Shown here: piece by piece, positions 23,695-33,695 of the stretch
Layout of the letters: each line of letters opens with the position of its first letter
Position numbering within the stretch: position 1 is the first letter of the stretch
Assembly: GCA_020466095.1 (NCBI GenBank)
Contig: CM035806.1
Span: forward strand, 145,695,420-145,759,419
Source of the DNA: Chlorops oryzae
Taxonomy: Eukaryota > Arthropoda > Insecta > Diptera > Chloropidae
Length of the DNA stretch: 64,000 nt
Direction: 5' to 3'
Translations under genes and position numbers: made by a program
Notes under the pieces: model-generated
What the model was told of the DNA's origin: nothing
Seen by the model: only the letters and a program-made list of their open reading frames with translations
Database searches by the model: none

Positions 23695-26100
23695 GTGAGG
23701 GGTCAAATGGTGTACTTACATGAGATTAGATATATTTTCTTAATATGAATATTATCGATTGAAATTACTTAAAAAATATTTGAAAATTTCCAACCTTGAT
23801 TTTTGGGACTTTTGGCCGCTCACAGCACACTGTGCGATATGTTTACATAAAGGCCATCATCGGAATCATACCTCATAGGAGTCGCGGTGGCGGTGGCGGT
23901 GGCAGCAACATGATTTACACATGTTTACAAGATGCGACTGTGCAGCATAGAGTCGAATAAAGTGGAGCAAGGCAGGTTCCCAGCGAAAGGCTCATTACTC
24001 ATACAATAATTCATATGAGTATGCAATCGAGCGAATGCAATTGAGATTGTGTATGATTGCCGCCGCCCGTCCGCTCTTCCGCTCTTCGCAGTCGCACTCG
24101 CAGTCGCACTCGAACTCATAAAATTATAGATTATGCGGTTGGAAGAGAGACAAGACCGCCAGCGTGGCACTGTGTCTACGATTGCCACTGCCACTGTTAT
24201 TCTGGTATTCCAATCATTGGCAACGTCAGCAGAAATCGTGCCAGCAGCGCTGCCCAGCCATCTCTCCAATCCAATCCAATCCAATCCACTTCACTCCGTT
24301 CCAATCCAATCTACATACGTTCACTAGGAGCAGAGTATATTGCTCAAGCTTTTATGCTATCATTTTCCGCGCATCGTCGCCTGTCACGACGCGAAGTTAA
24401 AAGCTGATGCGGCGATATGGGTGGTCCGATAACCATTTCAAACGCCAGTATGTGTGTGTGTGTGTGTGTCTGTGTCTGTGATGTATGAAATAGTATTCAT
24501 CCCATCGGGAAATACCCAGCAGAATATTTGGTAACCGATGACAGTTCATTTAGTTCCGCTGAACTATCAATAGAAGTTGTAATCGGATGCACCTTAAATA
24601 GGTAATAAGTGGACATTCCGCTTACCATCATCATCGGTTGCGTATGCTGATCAATATTAAAAATACAAAGCTTGAAAACCAGCTTACTCCTTTGTGGATA
24701 TCACCAGAATTTCAAATTCACTTCTTACACATTCGACGAATTGGTCATCGGAAACGCTAAGCAAAGGATAACCGATGAATTTCGCCAGACATCTACGTGC
24801 TAAGATTCATCGATTCCGTTAGAGTAGAACCGTTGAATTTTTCACTCACGACTTCATAGAAATACCACTGGTGGTATTTTCGATCGTTCAATAATGCAAC
24901 TCCGAGCGAATTGTGCCAGTTCGTCGGTCAGAAGCGAGATTTGTGTTGCCCGTATCAACAACTCGCTCAGAGTTGCATTATCGAGCGACGGTCTCCCCCT
25001 AATCTAAATTCGGACTATGCAAAATGAAGAATTCCCTTTTCGCATTTGACAAAATTGATTGTTTCAAATTCCCGACAAAAAAAAAAGGGAAAATCCTTAC
25101 GATATCCCAACACTGGTCTCACACTGTCATAAGTCGTCATCGCTTGATCATTTCCTGCTGGGATACATACACTTACCAATGTCGATTCGTACGTTCTGCA
25201 ACATCCTCCCGCCCGATCAATCCGATTCTAAATCGGAATCCGAACCCAATGCAGGTTCAAATTCAAATTGAAAATTCGATTTCGGTTCCGCTGATCTTGT
25301 TGATCCTGCGCAAGTATCGCACGCCGAAAATTTTGCTGCGATCGACAAATGATTCCGCTGACGTTCAAGACACGCATTGCCATTGTGCGGTATCGGTATC
25401 GGTGTCGGTGTCGTTGTCGTTGTCGGCGTGCCTCTGGCTCCTTTTTGTTATTGCTGCCAACGAGAGCTGACAGACGGCGATCTTCAATGGATCAAAAGAA
25501 AAATTAGCTCCAAATTGAATTACCGAGTGCATTCACAAAAGCACACAAGAAAGCCGAGGAAACTCATCATTGGATTTTCACATCGTTTCTCTCATCGTTG
25601 CCCCCGTCATCAGCGTCGTCGTCGTCAGTGCAGTGTGGTGCAGTGTAGTGCAGCAGGGCAGGGCAGCGAACGCTCGTCATCGTCACTTCATTCTTAAATG
25701 CCGTTTGATCGATTTCACTGCAGAGAGATGTGTGTTCGCGCGCGCCCTTTTCGGCAATCGGTCGTTTTGATTCTTTTTTAAAAGGTTTTCCACATATCCA
25801 CACCCTCCCGGCGCCCATCTCTTCAACATTCGATTGCAACGGCGGGTGAACAAAACTGCGCGTTGCAATAGTTTGTTTACATGTAAAAAATTACTCGTTC
25901 GCCTTAGTAGAACGACAAATTCCCCTCAAATTTTGGCGAAAACAAAGAAGAATCGATATTTTTGTCGCCGATTGTCGATTTTAGGACATTCTTTAGCAGC
26001 CCTGAGCAAGATGAAGTTTTGTTTTTTAAACGGGATGGTAGGGCTTCAAAGATATTTTTGGTACAATATGTGCAACGTTTCAAGCATAGATGTCATGTCT
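23695..26100. other. intergenic, nothing definite
   Basis: Contains GC-richer stretches, a (TG)n run (24451-24470), TCCAATCCAATCCAATCC repeats (24268-24290) and a small inverted repeat with AATGCAACTC ends (about 24891-24981). The overlapping 60-150 codon frames on both strands near 24-25.9 kb lack domains. I would not call a gene. Confidence 0.4.
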
Positions 26101-26885
26101 TTTCCCTTGGATATTGAAAAAAAAAAATCCCTTTATTTCTGTTTTCTTTAGGAAAGTGGTCAGTAAAAATCCCTTGTAAATATTTGTGATTTTTGGTTAA
26201 AGATAAAATCGAAAAAAATCGCTCAAAATGGAAAAAATCTCTCCTTCTGGCATCAGTGCATTGAAAAAAGTTTTAGCATAACGCCTATAATTCTCATTTG
26301 GTTTGTAAAATGGGACACTTAAGATTCGCAGAATTTCTGAAGATTTTTCACGACGTGATGAAGCAAGAACGTGGATAAGTTTGTCTTATTTATTGGCTCG
26401 ATATAGCAGGGGCTCCATAATCGATAGTTTCAATAATCGATAGATTCAGTAATCGATTATATCAATAATCGATAGGTTCAATAATCGGTAGAATCAATAA
26501 TCGATAGTTAATTATCGATAGCGTATTTAATCGATAGTCAAATTTATCGATAGATTCAACAATATATAGATTTAATGATCGATATTTCCAACAATCGATA
26601 TTTCCGATAATAGTTTCTAGAATCGATAGTTTCGATTATCGATAATTTTGATAATCGAAAGATGAATTTTTGAGCGGCTCTCGCACTTATCTAAATAAAG
26701 GCCTTTTTTTTAGGACTCTGTCCATTTCAAAAAGAAGAAAGCCCTTTGTCATCACCAGCATCTCCTTTCCAATGCTAAAATGGACATTTACCATTAATCA
26801 AAATTATCGATAGTCTTCAAAAACCATCGATATTTTCGATAGTTTGAAACCGTCGATAGTGCTATCGATTGTTTCTTCAGCTCTA
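26101..26885 (+). mobile_element. hAT-like TATCGATA element, copy E (5'-truncated)
   Basis: Begins inside the shared 5' block (CCCTTGGATATTGAAAAAAA). It has the 96-bp module (26284-26380), an AATAATCGATAG satellite (26410-26655), the 3' block (CTCTGTCCATTTCAAAAAGA, 26715) and ends CTTCAGCTCTA at 26885. The order 5' block, module, array, 3' block, inverted terminus is the same as in copies A and D. Confidence 0.7.
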
Positions 26886-26936
26886 GTTACGAGATCCGTA
26901 CAAAACGAATATACCCTGCTTTACGCTGGGTACTTA
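26886..26936 (-). repeat. mini-me-like terminal fragment
   Basis: GTTACGAGATCCGTACAAAACGAATATACCCTGC ... CTGGGTA (given here as parts of 26886-26931) matches the right end of the minus-strand mini-me at 4390-4437. Copy E has inserted into this element. Confidence 0.65.
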
Positions 26937-27616
26937 TAGTAATTTATCTACCAATAAGTGCTTTTAAACCTTAAGTAGTTCGGGGCTAGCGGAATGATGT
27001 GGTAGTAAAACAGTTAAGAACGAAGAATTTCTTTTTTAAAATTGTTTCTTTATTAAAACTCTTTAACGCACAAGGGGTAAACTTATTCCAACATAAATTT
27101 GAGAATCTATAGCAATGTTTAAATAGTAAATCCCACAAATTTATTAAAAATTCCATTTTTGATTCCAAAATACAGCTAAATAGAAAAATCGAAAAAAAAT
27201 CGCCTCGTCGGTAATTCGGGATGATCCGTACATCCGTGGCAATACTATCGAGGCTATCGGAGGGCACCACCACAAATGTGTATGCTTCATAAAAGGGTCA
27301 TAGAATTAGGGTTTCAAATTAAGCTCTCCAAGATATGTTACTTACAACATACGCAAAGCTCTTGAAATTATCGTACTCTGTGTGAAGAGTCTAGTAGAAT
27401 TCCAGTAAAGGCTTCCTTTCAAAGATTTTCATGTAAAATCATCGGTCATATTTCCAAAATTTTTTTTCTTCCCACTCAATTTCCATTTCCATAGCCATTT
27501 CAATTTGCCCGATTGATCCGATCCAACAACACAAATTAGTCTCACAAATCAAATTTAACGGGACAAGCCAAATCAATTCATTGGCGTCGGATTTCATTTT
27601 GAAAAACCGAGCTAGC

Positions 27617-27953
27617 CACTTGACTGGAGCTCTTGAGACGCAGGGAATAAAAAAAAAAAAATCATTTCAAGTGGCCAAATGGAGTGCACATTTCAAATGA
27701 TTTCACGACAAAATGATTTTTCCCAATAATGCTGGGCAAGCCAAGGCAAAGGATACGCAACGAGGAACATACATTTGCTAATGATCGTCAATGGGTGACA
27801 CAGTCCACTTGACACTTGCCGCTTGTGCGTGTGACATGTTTTCGAAACAAAAATATTTTGACAAGGACATTGTTGGAATTTTTGAATGACCGCAGGATCG
27901 TTTGGTTTCGTTTCGTTTCATTTCGCTTGCAATGCAGTTAAAGGCGCGGCGCC
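27617..27953. promoter_or_regulatory. candidate mesodermal enhancer: three TCAAGTGG sites plus Smad-like motif
   Basis: In a non-repetitive stretch the canonical Tinman (NK-2 class) octamer TCAAGTGG occurs three times in 196 bp: minus strand 27616-27623, plus strand 27667-27674 and minus strand 27805-27812. It is followed by ACATTG (27867-27872, complement of the CAATGT motif described in Dpp-responsive mesodermal enhancers) and a GC-rich GGCGCGGCGCC (27943-27953) resembling Mad/Medea sites. Tinman and Dpp act upstream of visceral-mesoderm genes such as bagpipe and biniou. Assignment to biniou, 19 kb to the right, is inference. Confidence 0.35.
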
Positions 27954-28178
27954 ACTGTTTTGCCGCGTTGCAGGTCGATTTTGGAATCCAATGAAGAGTT
28001 CGTATCCAGTGGTAGATGGAATTTTTTACAACAAGAATTAAGAGGATAAATATAAAAGAGTAAAACTATTCCCATCTATCCCTCAAATAAGAATTCACAT
28101 GGTTATTCAAAAATAACTACATTTTTAACTAATCCATGCATTTCCGGGTATTTTCCCCAGTGCGTGACGAATCAAAAT

Positions 28179-28850
28179 TAGAGCTGTAAAATATCATTAC
28201 TATTCGGTAAAAAGTAACGACTACTCTAGTCAGTAATCAATAACGTCTCGTTACTGATGGAAATATCTCGTTACTAGATTTTTTTTGGACACATGCCAGC
28301 TGATGGTTGTCAGAGTATTAAAGTACTAAAGTTAAGGGGGCACAAAACAGTATGGCAGTAAAGTGAGTTGAGTTGATATTTGGTTACTAAATACTGGGTG
28401 AAGATTCAAAGAGCATGAGAGATTTTTGATTACTTTATCAACATTGAGTTATTCATGCAACCGTCATTCGCAGTGCCGTAGCAACCATAGGGGCAAGAGG
28501 GGGATTTTCCCCCCCACGCATTTTTGTTTTTGCCCATGAAAAAAATTAAAAAAGGAGAAAAAATAAATGAGAATCGAAAAAACATGCATTGAAAGCGTGC
28601 ATGTAATGTGGTTTTAATTAAAATAGACGTTAAAATTGAAAAAATAATTTTCCCCCCCCGCGCAAATTGAAAAAAATAATTTTGGTACCCCCACGCAAAA
28701 CAGAATTGCTACGGCACTGGTCATTCGTTCGTGAACAATATTTGAAAAAATATAATGAGTACTTAGTAACGAGTACTAAGTAACGATTACTTGACGAAAA
28801 ATAACGAATACACTCGAGTAGTGTAAATTTTAGCATTTTTAACAGCTCTA
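28179..28850. mobile_element. hAT-like element with perfect 8-bp TSD, split by a nested MITE
   Basis: Ends TAGAGCTGTAAAA (28179) and AACAGCTCTA (28850). They are flanked by identical 8-mers ATCAAAAT at 28171-28178 and 28851-28858, the hAT signature. The subterminal regions are rich in GTAACGA/TACTAGT-type repeats in inverted orientation. It is interrupted by a separate MITE at 28471-28719. No transposase is encoded. Its terminus TAGAGCTG matches that of the TATCGATA family. Confidence 0.85.
28471..28719. mobile_element. hAT MITE, CAGTGCCGTAGC family, nested
   Basis: Ends CAGTGCCGTAGCAAC and TTGCTACGGCACTG, with a perfect 8-bp duplication GTCATTCG at 28463-28470 and 28720-28727. C-rich and G-rich tracts (GGGGGATTTTCCCCCCCA) lie just inside the ends. 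It has inserted into the hAT-like element at 28179-28850, which fixes the order of the two events. Confidence 0.88.
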
Positions 28851-28858
28851 ATCAAAAT

Positions 28859-30840
28859 TGGAAAAATATTGCGACGCCGATATTTTCCAACAGATTTCCA
28901 CCTTTATTATGAATACCCCTATTGAGGAATCTACACTCTAAAGAAGCAAGTAAATTTCCTATACGAAACACATGCAAAAAAAAAAAAAAAAAAACGATGA
29001 AGTACTTGGGCTTCCTTTCGCTACTTCAAGACATACGGTAATTACAAATAATCGGGCTCACATGGTTGCCTTCGAAGTCGTTTTACTTCACTTCAATATT
29101 AATGGAGCATGGTCCCAATGGGAAAAGGTAACCAAAGTAAGTTAAACATTCAACATAACTACCCATTACGTAAGCAATGAATTTTTGTACAGCGATGTCC
29201 TAGGAAAATCGTGCATTACCATTGTAATTGAAACTGTAAGCACATGTCAATTTGGTTGTTGTTGGTTGAAAATATAATAAAAATCTTCTACTCCTTACAA
29301 TTCCGATAACCTGGTAATGTATAGTTCCACTTCTTTGAATTTATAAATGAATCGTTAAATTACAAAGTTCATGTATTACGTATTTTCCTGTTGGGGTCAT
29401 TCTTTGACCGAAGTAAATGGTAAAAGTTCAAAGTGCAATTTTTACGATGAAAAATATATCCTATCTGCTACTATTAGGTTTGAGTCGGCTTGTCATCAGA
29501 ACGTCAGCTCTGACTTAAAAAAAAAAAAAAAACATTTAAATGCAACCCTGACTACAATAGCAGCGAAGGTAATCGATTACAGGTATTCTTTGAATTTTGT
29601 GGCCGCATTCGATTAAGCAGTGCGCCGCTGGGTAGTTTCATGACAATCTCGTAAGTGTACCTATAAATTTGGGTTTTTATTTTCGATTTATTTATTTATT
29701 TATTCATTTTTAAATTTGATCAATGAACAAACTAATTGAGAGCAATGGCAATGGTTCGATTTGAATTTAGCGCTTCAATTTATAACCATAAATTGTCTAA
29801 GAACCAATTCATTTTGGATTGCGAAACTTTGGCGGAAGCTTTGTGTGAGAAATGTCTTACAAAATCGCCGAAGAGCATTTTAATTGGCTCGTGAACGCTA
29901 AGAACGCACGCTCATAAACACCTCACAGTCTCTCACAAACGGCTTTGCTCTTTTTTCTCTGCATAAATAAAATCGAAAAGAAATTCACATTCGATTTCAA
30001 AGGCTATTAAAATTTCCAAGTCTCAGCAGATCAATGCCTTAAAAAGACATAAATAAAATGCTTTGCTATGCTATGATTTTTTTCCTCAAGAGAGAAAAAA
30101 AAAAAAGAATTATAAAAAAAAATCGAAAATCGAAAAAAAACAAGATTTAAAAGAGAGGTGAAGCGTTGCTGAAACTAAAATTAGCTGCAAATTGTTTATG
30201 TAAGAAAGTAATAATTACCCCGACTTGTACGGGAAAATAAATTACCCAAGTACCCACACACAAACACACACACACACACACACCCATACACGCTCGCAGC
30301 ACCCACATAGCAGCCACAACAACAACAACAACAAAAAGTTCAATTGCTTGAAAAAAAGTCGGAATTTTTCCAAAAAGTGAAATTCTTTTTAAGACAATTC
30401 AGAAAAAATTATAATAAGGAAAATACAAGAAGAAGAAAAGAGGAGAAGAAAAACAACGAGAAGAAAGAAAACACACACACACACGCACACACGCACGCAC
30501 AATTTCCGTAGGTACTAAAATAGACGAGTTTAGAAATAGCGGGTGGATTATTGATATTGTCTATAAAACACCTTCTTCATTCAAACGTAGCCATATGGAG
30601 TGTGGCGGAACGACCAGTAGGAATTTTTGTTGTTGTTGAAATGTTGTTCAAATAGAATTCTCAATAATTTATAGTGCGCACAGGAACCGATTCCGGATTC
30701 CGGATTCATCGAAATTTGCACATCATTCGATTAAAAAAGGGGCTCTATAGCAAAATGTTATCGCATTGAATCGCATGAAGTGTTTTAAACATCGGCGCTA
30801 TATTTGCACCTTTTTAAAGGGGTAAATTTCGTTCAAAATG
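28859..30840. other. intergenic, nothing recognised
   Basis: AT-rich DNA with an A run (28974-28994), a (CA)n run (30260-30282), a CAA run (30318-30333) and another CA run (30473-30499). No gene-like frame is seen. Confidence 0.45.
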
Positions 30841-30859
30841 ATGGGCGAATTCACAGCTG

Positions 30860-31025
30860 GGTCAGGCCCAGATTTATGGGGTGGCAAGCCGGGAAAATGC
30901 CCTATAGCGGCATTTGTGAGGGGCGGGAATATCACATTGTAGATATGCCAAAAACACTACCCCATTAGTGCCATCATAGGGGGCAGCAAATATCGGTTTT
31001 GCCCAGATCGACTTAAAAGTTGGAT
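30860..31025 (+). repeat. dispersed repeat, homologous to 52085-52255
   Basis: Shared landmarks in the same order: GGCCCAGATTTATGGGGTGG, ATATGCCAAA, CTACCCCATTAGTGCCATCA, TTTGCCCAGA, TTGGATCG. The second copy lies in biniou intron 1. I found no termini, so the repeat class is unknown. Confidence 0.6.
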
Positions 31026-31077
31026 CGCGCTCTCAGTTGGTTAGAGGATGGGGCAGATGCCTAATCAACATATATTA

Positions 31078-31293
31078 CTATATATGTCACTCTTATAGAT
31101 TTTGGGCGGGACATTTCCCGCCAGTTAGAAAGAGATGTTACTCGGCAGGCAAAAAATAAGCGAGAGAGAAATACTTTTGGTGAGTACCTAAGTGAAAAAT
31201 GCTAATTTTGGTGAGTACCCAAGACCGTGGTGGGTACCCAAGACCGTGTTGAAAAGAGCCCAAATAGAAACGGCTCCTGAGTGACATATATAG
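31078..31293. mobile_element. MITE with CTATATATGTCACTC ends
   Basis: The 15-bp perfect inverted ends CTATATATGTCACTC (31078-31092) and GAGTGACATATATAG (31279-31293) delimit 216 bp. Inside are repeated GGTGAGTACC and CCAAGACCGT motifs and an inverted GGGCGGGA/TCCCGCC pair. The superfamily is uncertain. Confidence 0.65.
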
Positions 31294-31488
31294 TTATATA
31301 TGCCTGATCAATATTCACCACCAAATGGATGCTTTTTAAAAGCATCAAACAGTGGAAGGTGAGATCCTTAACCGATTTTCAGAAGATAAAACGAGACTTT
31401 TAACTGCATGAGACACCCAGATTGTAGATACAATATAAACGAAAAATCTTCAAATAAGTACACCTTAACAACTTATTTCTTACACATA

Positions 31489-31706
31489 CATATGGGTACT
31501 TCCAAACGGACGTGACAGTTATTTTTTTTTATCAATTTTAAGTCCCGAATTGAAGAATGCGGAAAATGGTAATTTTGTTTCTAACTATTATCGTGCAGCT
31601 CTTCAGGAATTTTATACTTATGAAATTTTTTCTGCCGATCAGAAAGGCAATTAGATATGTTCGGACGTGACAAAAATTTTACTTTTTTCTGGAAATACCT
31701 AATATG
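31489..31706 (+). mobile_element. MITE with CATATGGGTA ends, copy 1
   Basis: About 218 bp. It starts CATATGGGTACTTCC and contains GGACGTGACA, TTTTAAGTCCCGAATTGAAG and CAATTAGATATG, ending GGAAATACCTAATATG. It is clearly homologous to the reversed copy at 33277-33492. Confidence 0.7.
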
Positions 31707-31710
31707 CATA

Positions 31711-31895
31711 CAGTGTACCCTTTCTTTGCGGGCAAACCTCACACTCCTCTTAAGCGGACACTCCTCTTAAGCAGACACTCCTCTTAAGCGGACACTTTTT
31801 GGGAATGCTCTGGCGATCCTGCTTCTCAAAAAGTTGCCTCTTGAGCGGACACCTCTTTCGGTCCCGTGGGTGTCCGCTTAAGAAAGTGTACACTG
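31711..31895. mobile_element. pogo-like MITE with TA flanks
   Basis: Ends CAGTGTACCCTTTCTT and AAGAAAGTGTACACTG, flanked by TA on both sides (31709-31710 and 31896-31897). Inside, CTCCTCTTAAGCGGACA is tandemly repeated three times (31744-31797), and the CTTAAGCGGACAC motif recurs inverted near the right end. The ends and the TA target fit the pogo/Tigger branch of Tc1/mariner. Confidence 0.72.
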
Positions 31896-31897
31896 TA

Positions 31898-32721
31898 TAC
31901 ATATGTTTATATATGTATGTATGTATAAATACATGGTGATCGGTGTCATGTGGACATCAATTGCTTATGCATTATGATTCATAAAATAAGTTCTGAGAAA
32001 TTTCCGCAAAATTGAGACGAAAAGATTTCCCGTGGGTAAACTTAAATTGGTGAATTTAAAACCTTCCCATGATTGAATATACATAACAACCAAGCATTTA
32101 TCGATCTCATGTAACCAAGAAAAATGTATCGAATTTGAATAAAGAATGAAATGCGACACGAAATTGTCGCGTCGAATGGATTTTCCGATTAAGCGATCAC
32201 TAGAAATGGCGGAAAAAAAATATTAATATGAAGGATTTTGGCGAAGGCAAAAAAAAAAAAAAAAAAAAAAAGACAATCCCATGCATACAATCAACGATCA
32301 TTCGAAAATTTCGCCGATTGCATGTGCTCGGAAATTAATGGTGAATTCAAGGCTGAATATTAAACACATCGGAACGTGGCAATATGGCCGGGCGAACAAT
32401 GAATGTGCAACGACACGACACCGAAAGCGGAACGGAACGGAACGGAAACGAAAAGCGATTTTGACGATGGAAATGAAACAGACATACCGTTGTCTAGATT
32501 CTGAAACTACAAGCTATCATATAGCTTGGCTAACTTGTCTGGCTATGGGCTATCTATAGCAAAACCATTATGGGGCCGTAAAAACAAAAGATTGTGGCAT
32601 TTTGCATTTTCGAAATCGTTTCAAATCGCATATAACAATCGAACGAAACAAATGAAACAATTGAAACACCAAACATTTTTGTTACATGATTTTCTCTCTC
32701 ACTCTTCCACTCTTCCTCTCT

Positions 32722-32762
<41 letters not shown>

Positions 32763-33276
32763 CTCTTTGCATTACTCTCTGTCTCTATCTCTCTTCCGCT
32801 CTTCTCACGAACGAGCAAAATGAATCAGAACCGTTAAATTCATCGATAAATCACTGTCGACGATTAATAAAAACCAACGAAAAATACAGTGCGGACGAGC
32901 GTGGGTTATTTTGGCAAACAAGAAACAATGGCGAAGAATTGCTCATTCAATGAGTTGAAAATATTTAAGAAAATTAATTATTAAACTAGACCACTTTATA
33001 GGATCGTCAGAGCATTTAAGCAAAATTAACAGACTACCCGTCACATGTGGGCATGTTTCTACACGGACGCGACACATGTCCTATACTTGTGAACAATTTT
33101 AGGTCCAGAATTAAAAAAGGTGCATATTCGAGGAGACAGACGGGGTTATGGAGCTCATCCAGAAGGCAGGGAGACCCCATGGTACGGGTCACGGGCTTGA
33201 CGGCCCCGCCTTTCCCGAGTCATTGAGTTTTTGTTGTTTTGTTCAAAAGGGGGGCTTCTATAAGATATTGATATCG
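31898..33276. other. intergenic with simple repeats
   Basis: Holds an A run (32250-32271), CGGAACGGAACGGAACGG (32429-32447), a CT-rich run (32692-32800) and a truncated piece of the CATATGGGTA MITE family (TTTCTACACGGACGCGACA, 33056-33074). No gene is seen. Confidence 0.45.
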
Positions 33277-33492
33277 CATATGGGTATTTCCAGAAAAAAG
33301 TAAACTTTTTGTCACGTCCGAGCATATCTAATTGCCTTCCTGATCTGCATAATAATTTTGATAAGTACTTATAAAAGTCCGGAAGAGCCGCGCGATAATA
33401 GTTAGAAACTAAATTAACATTTTCCACATTCTTCAATTCGGGACTTAAAATTGCTAAAGTAACTGTCACGTCTGTTTGGAGATACCCATATG
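33277..33492 (-). mobile_element. MITE with CATATGGGTA ends, copy 2 (reverse)
   Basis: 216 bp with inverted ends CATATGGGTATTTCC (33277-33291) and GGAGATACCCATATG (33478-33492). The body is the reverse complement of 31489-31706 with few differences. Confidence 0.75.
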
Positions 33493-33695
33493 GTAATTTC
33501 TACACGGACGCGACATTCACTCGTGCAATTTTAAGCCCCGAATTCATAAATGCGGTAAATAGTACTTATGCTGCCAGATTCTATCGTGCAGCGAATGCGG
33601 ACTTTTAATTTTATCGAAATTTCTATACAAATCCAGGAGGAAAACAGATATTACGGACGCGACGGAAACGTTAATTTTTCAGGAAATTATAGGGT
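33493..33695 (+). mobile_element. MITE with CATATGGGTA ends, copy 3 (diverged, head to head)
   Basis: GGTAATTTCTACACGGACGCGACA ... TTTTAAGCCCCGAATTCAT ... TTCAGGAAATTATAGGG (pieces of one region) is a diverged forward copy adjoining the reverse copy, so the pair forms a long inverted repeat. At 33698 a CAGTGGCGGATATACC sequence resembles a hAT 5' end without a matching 3' end. Confidence 0.55.

Noticed and set aside
24057..25839. Overlapping 60-150 codon frames suggesting a gene
   Set aside because: Open in several frames on both strands, with no domain, no codon-usage contrast and no splice-linked continuation.
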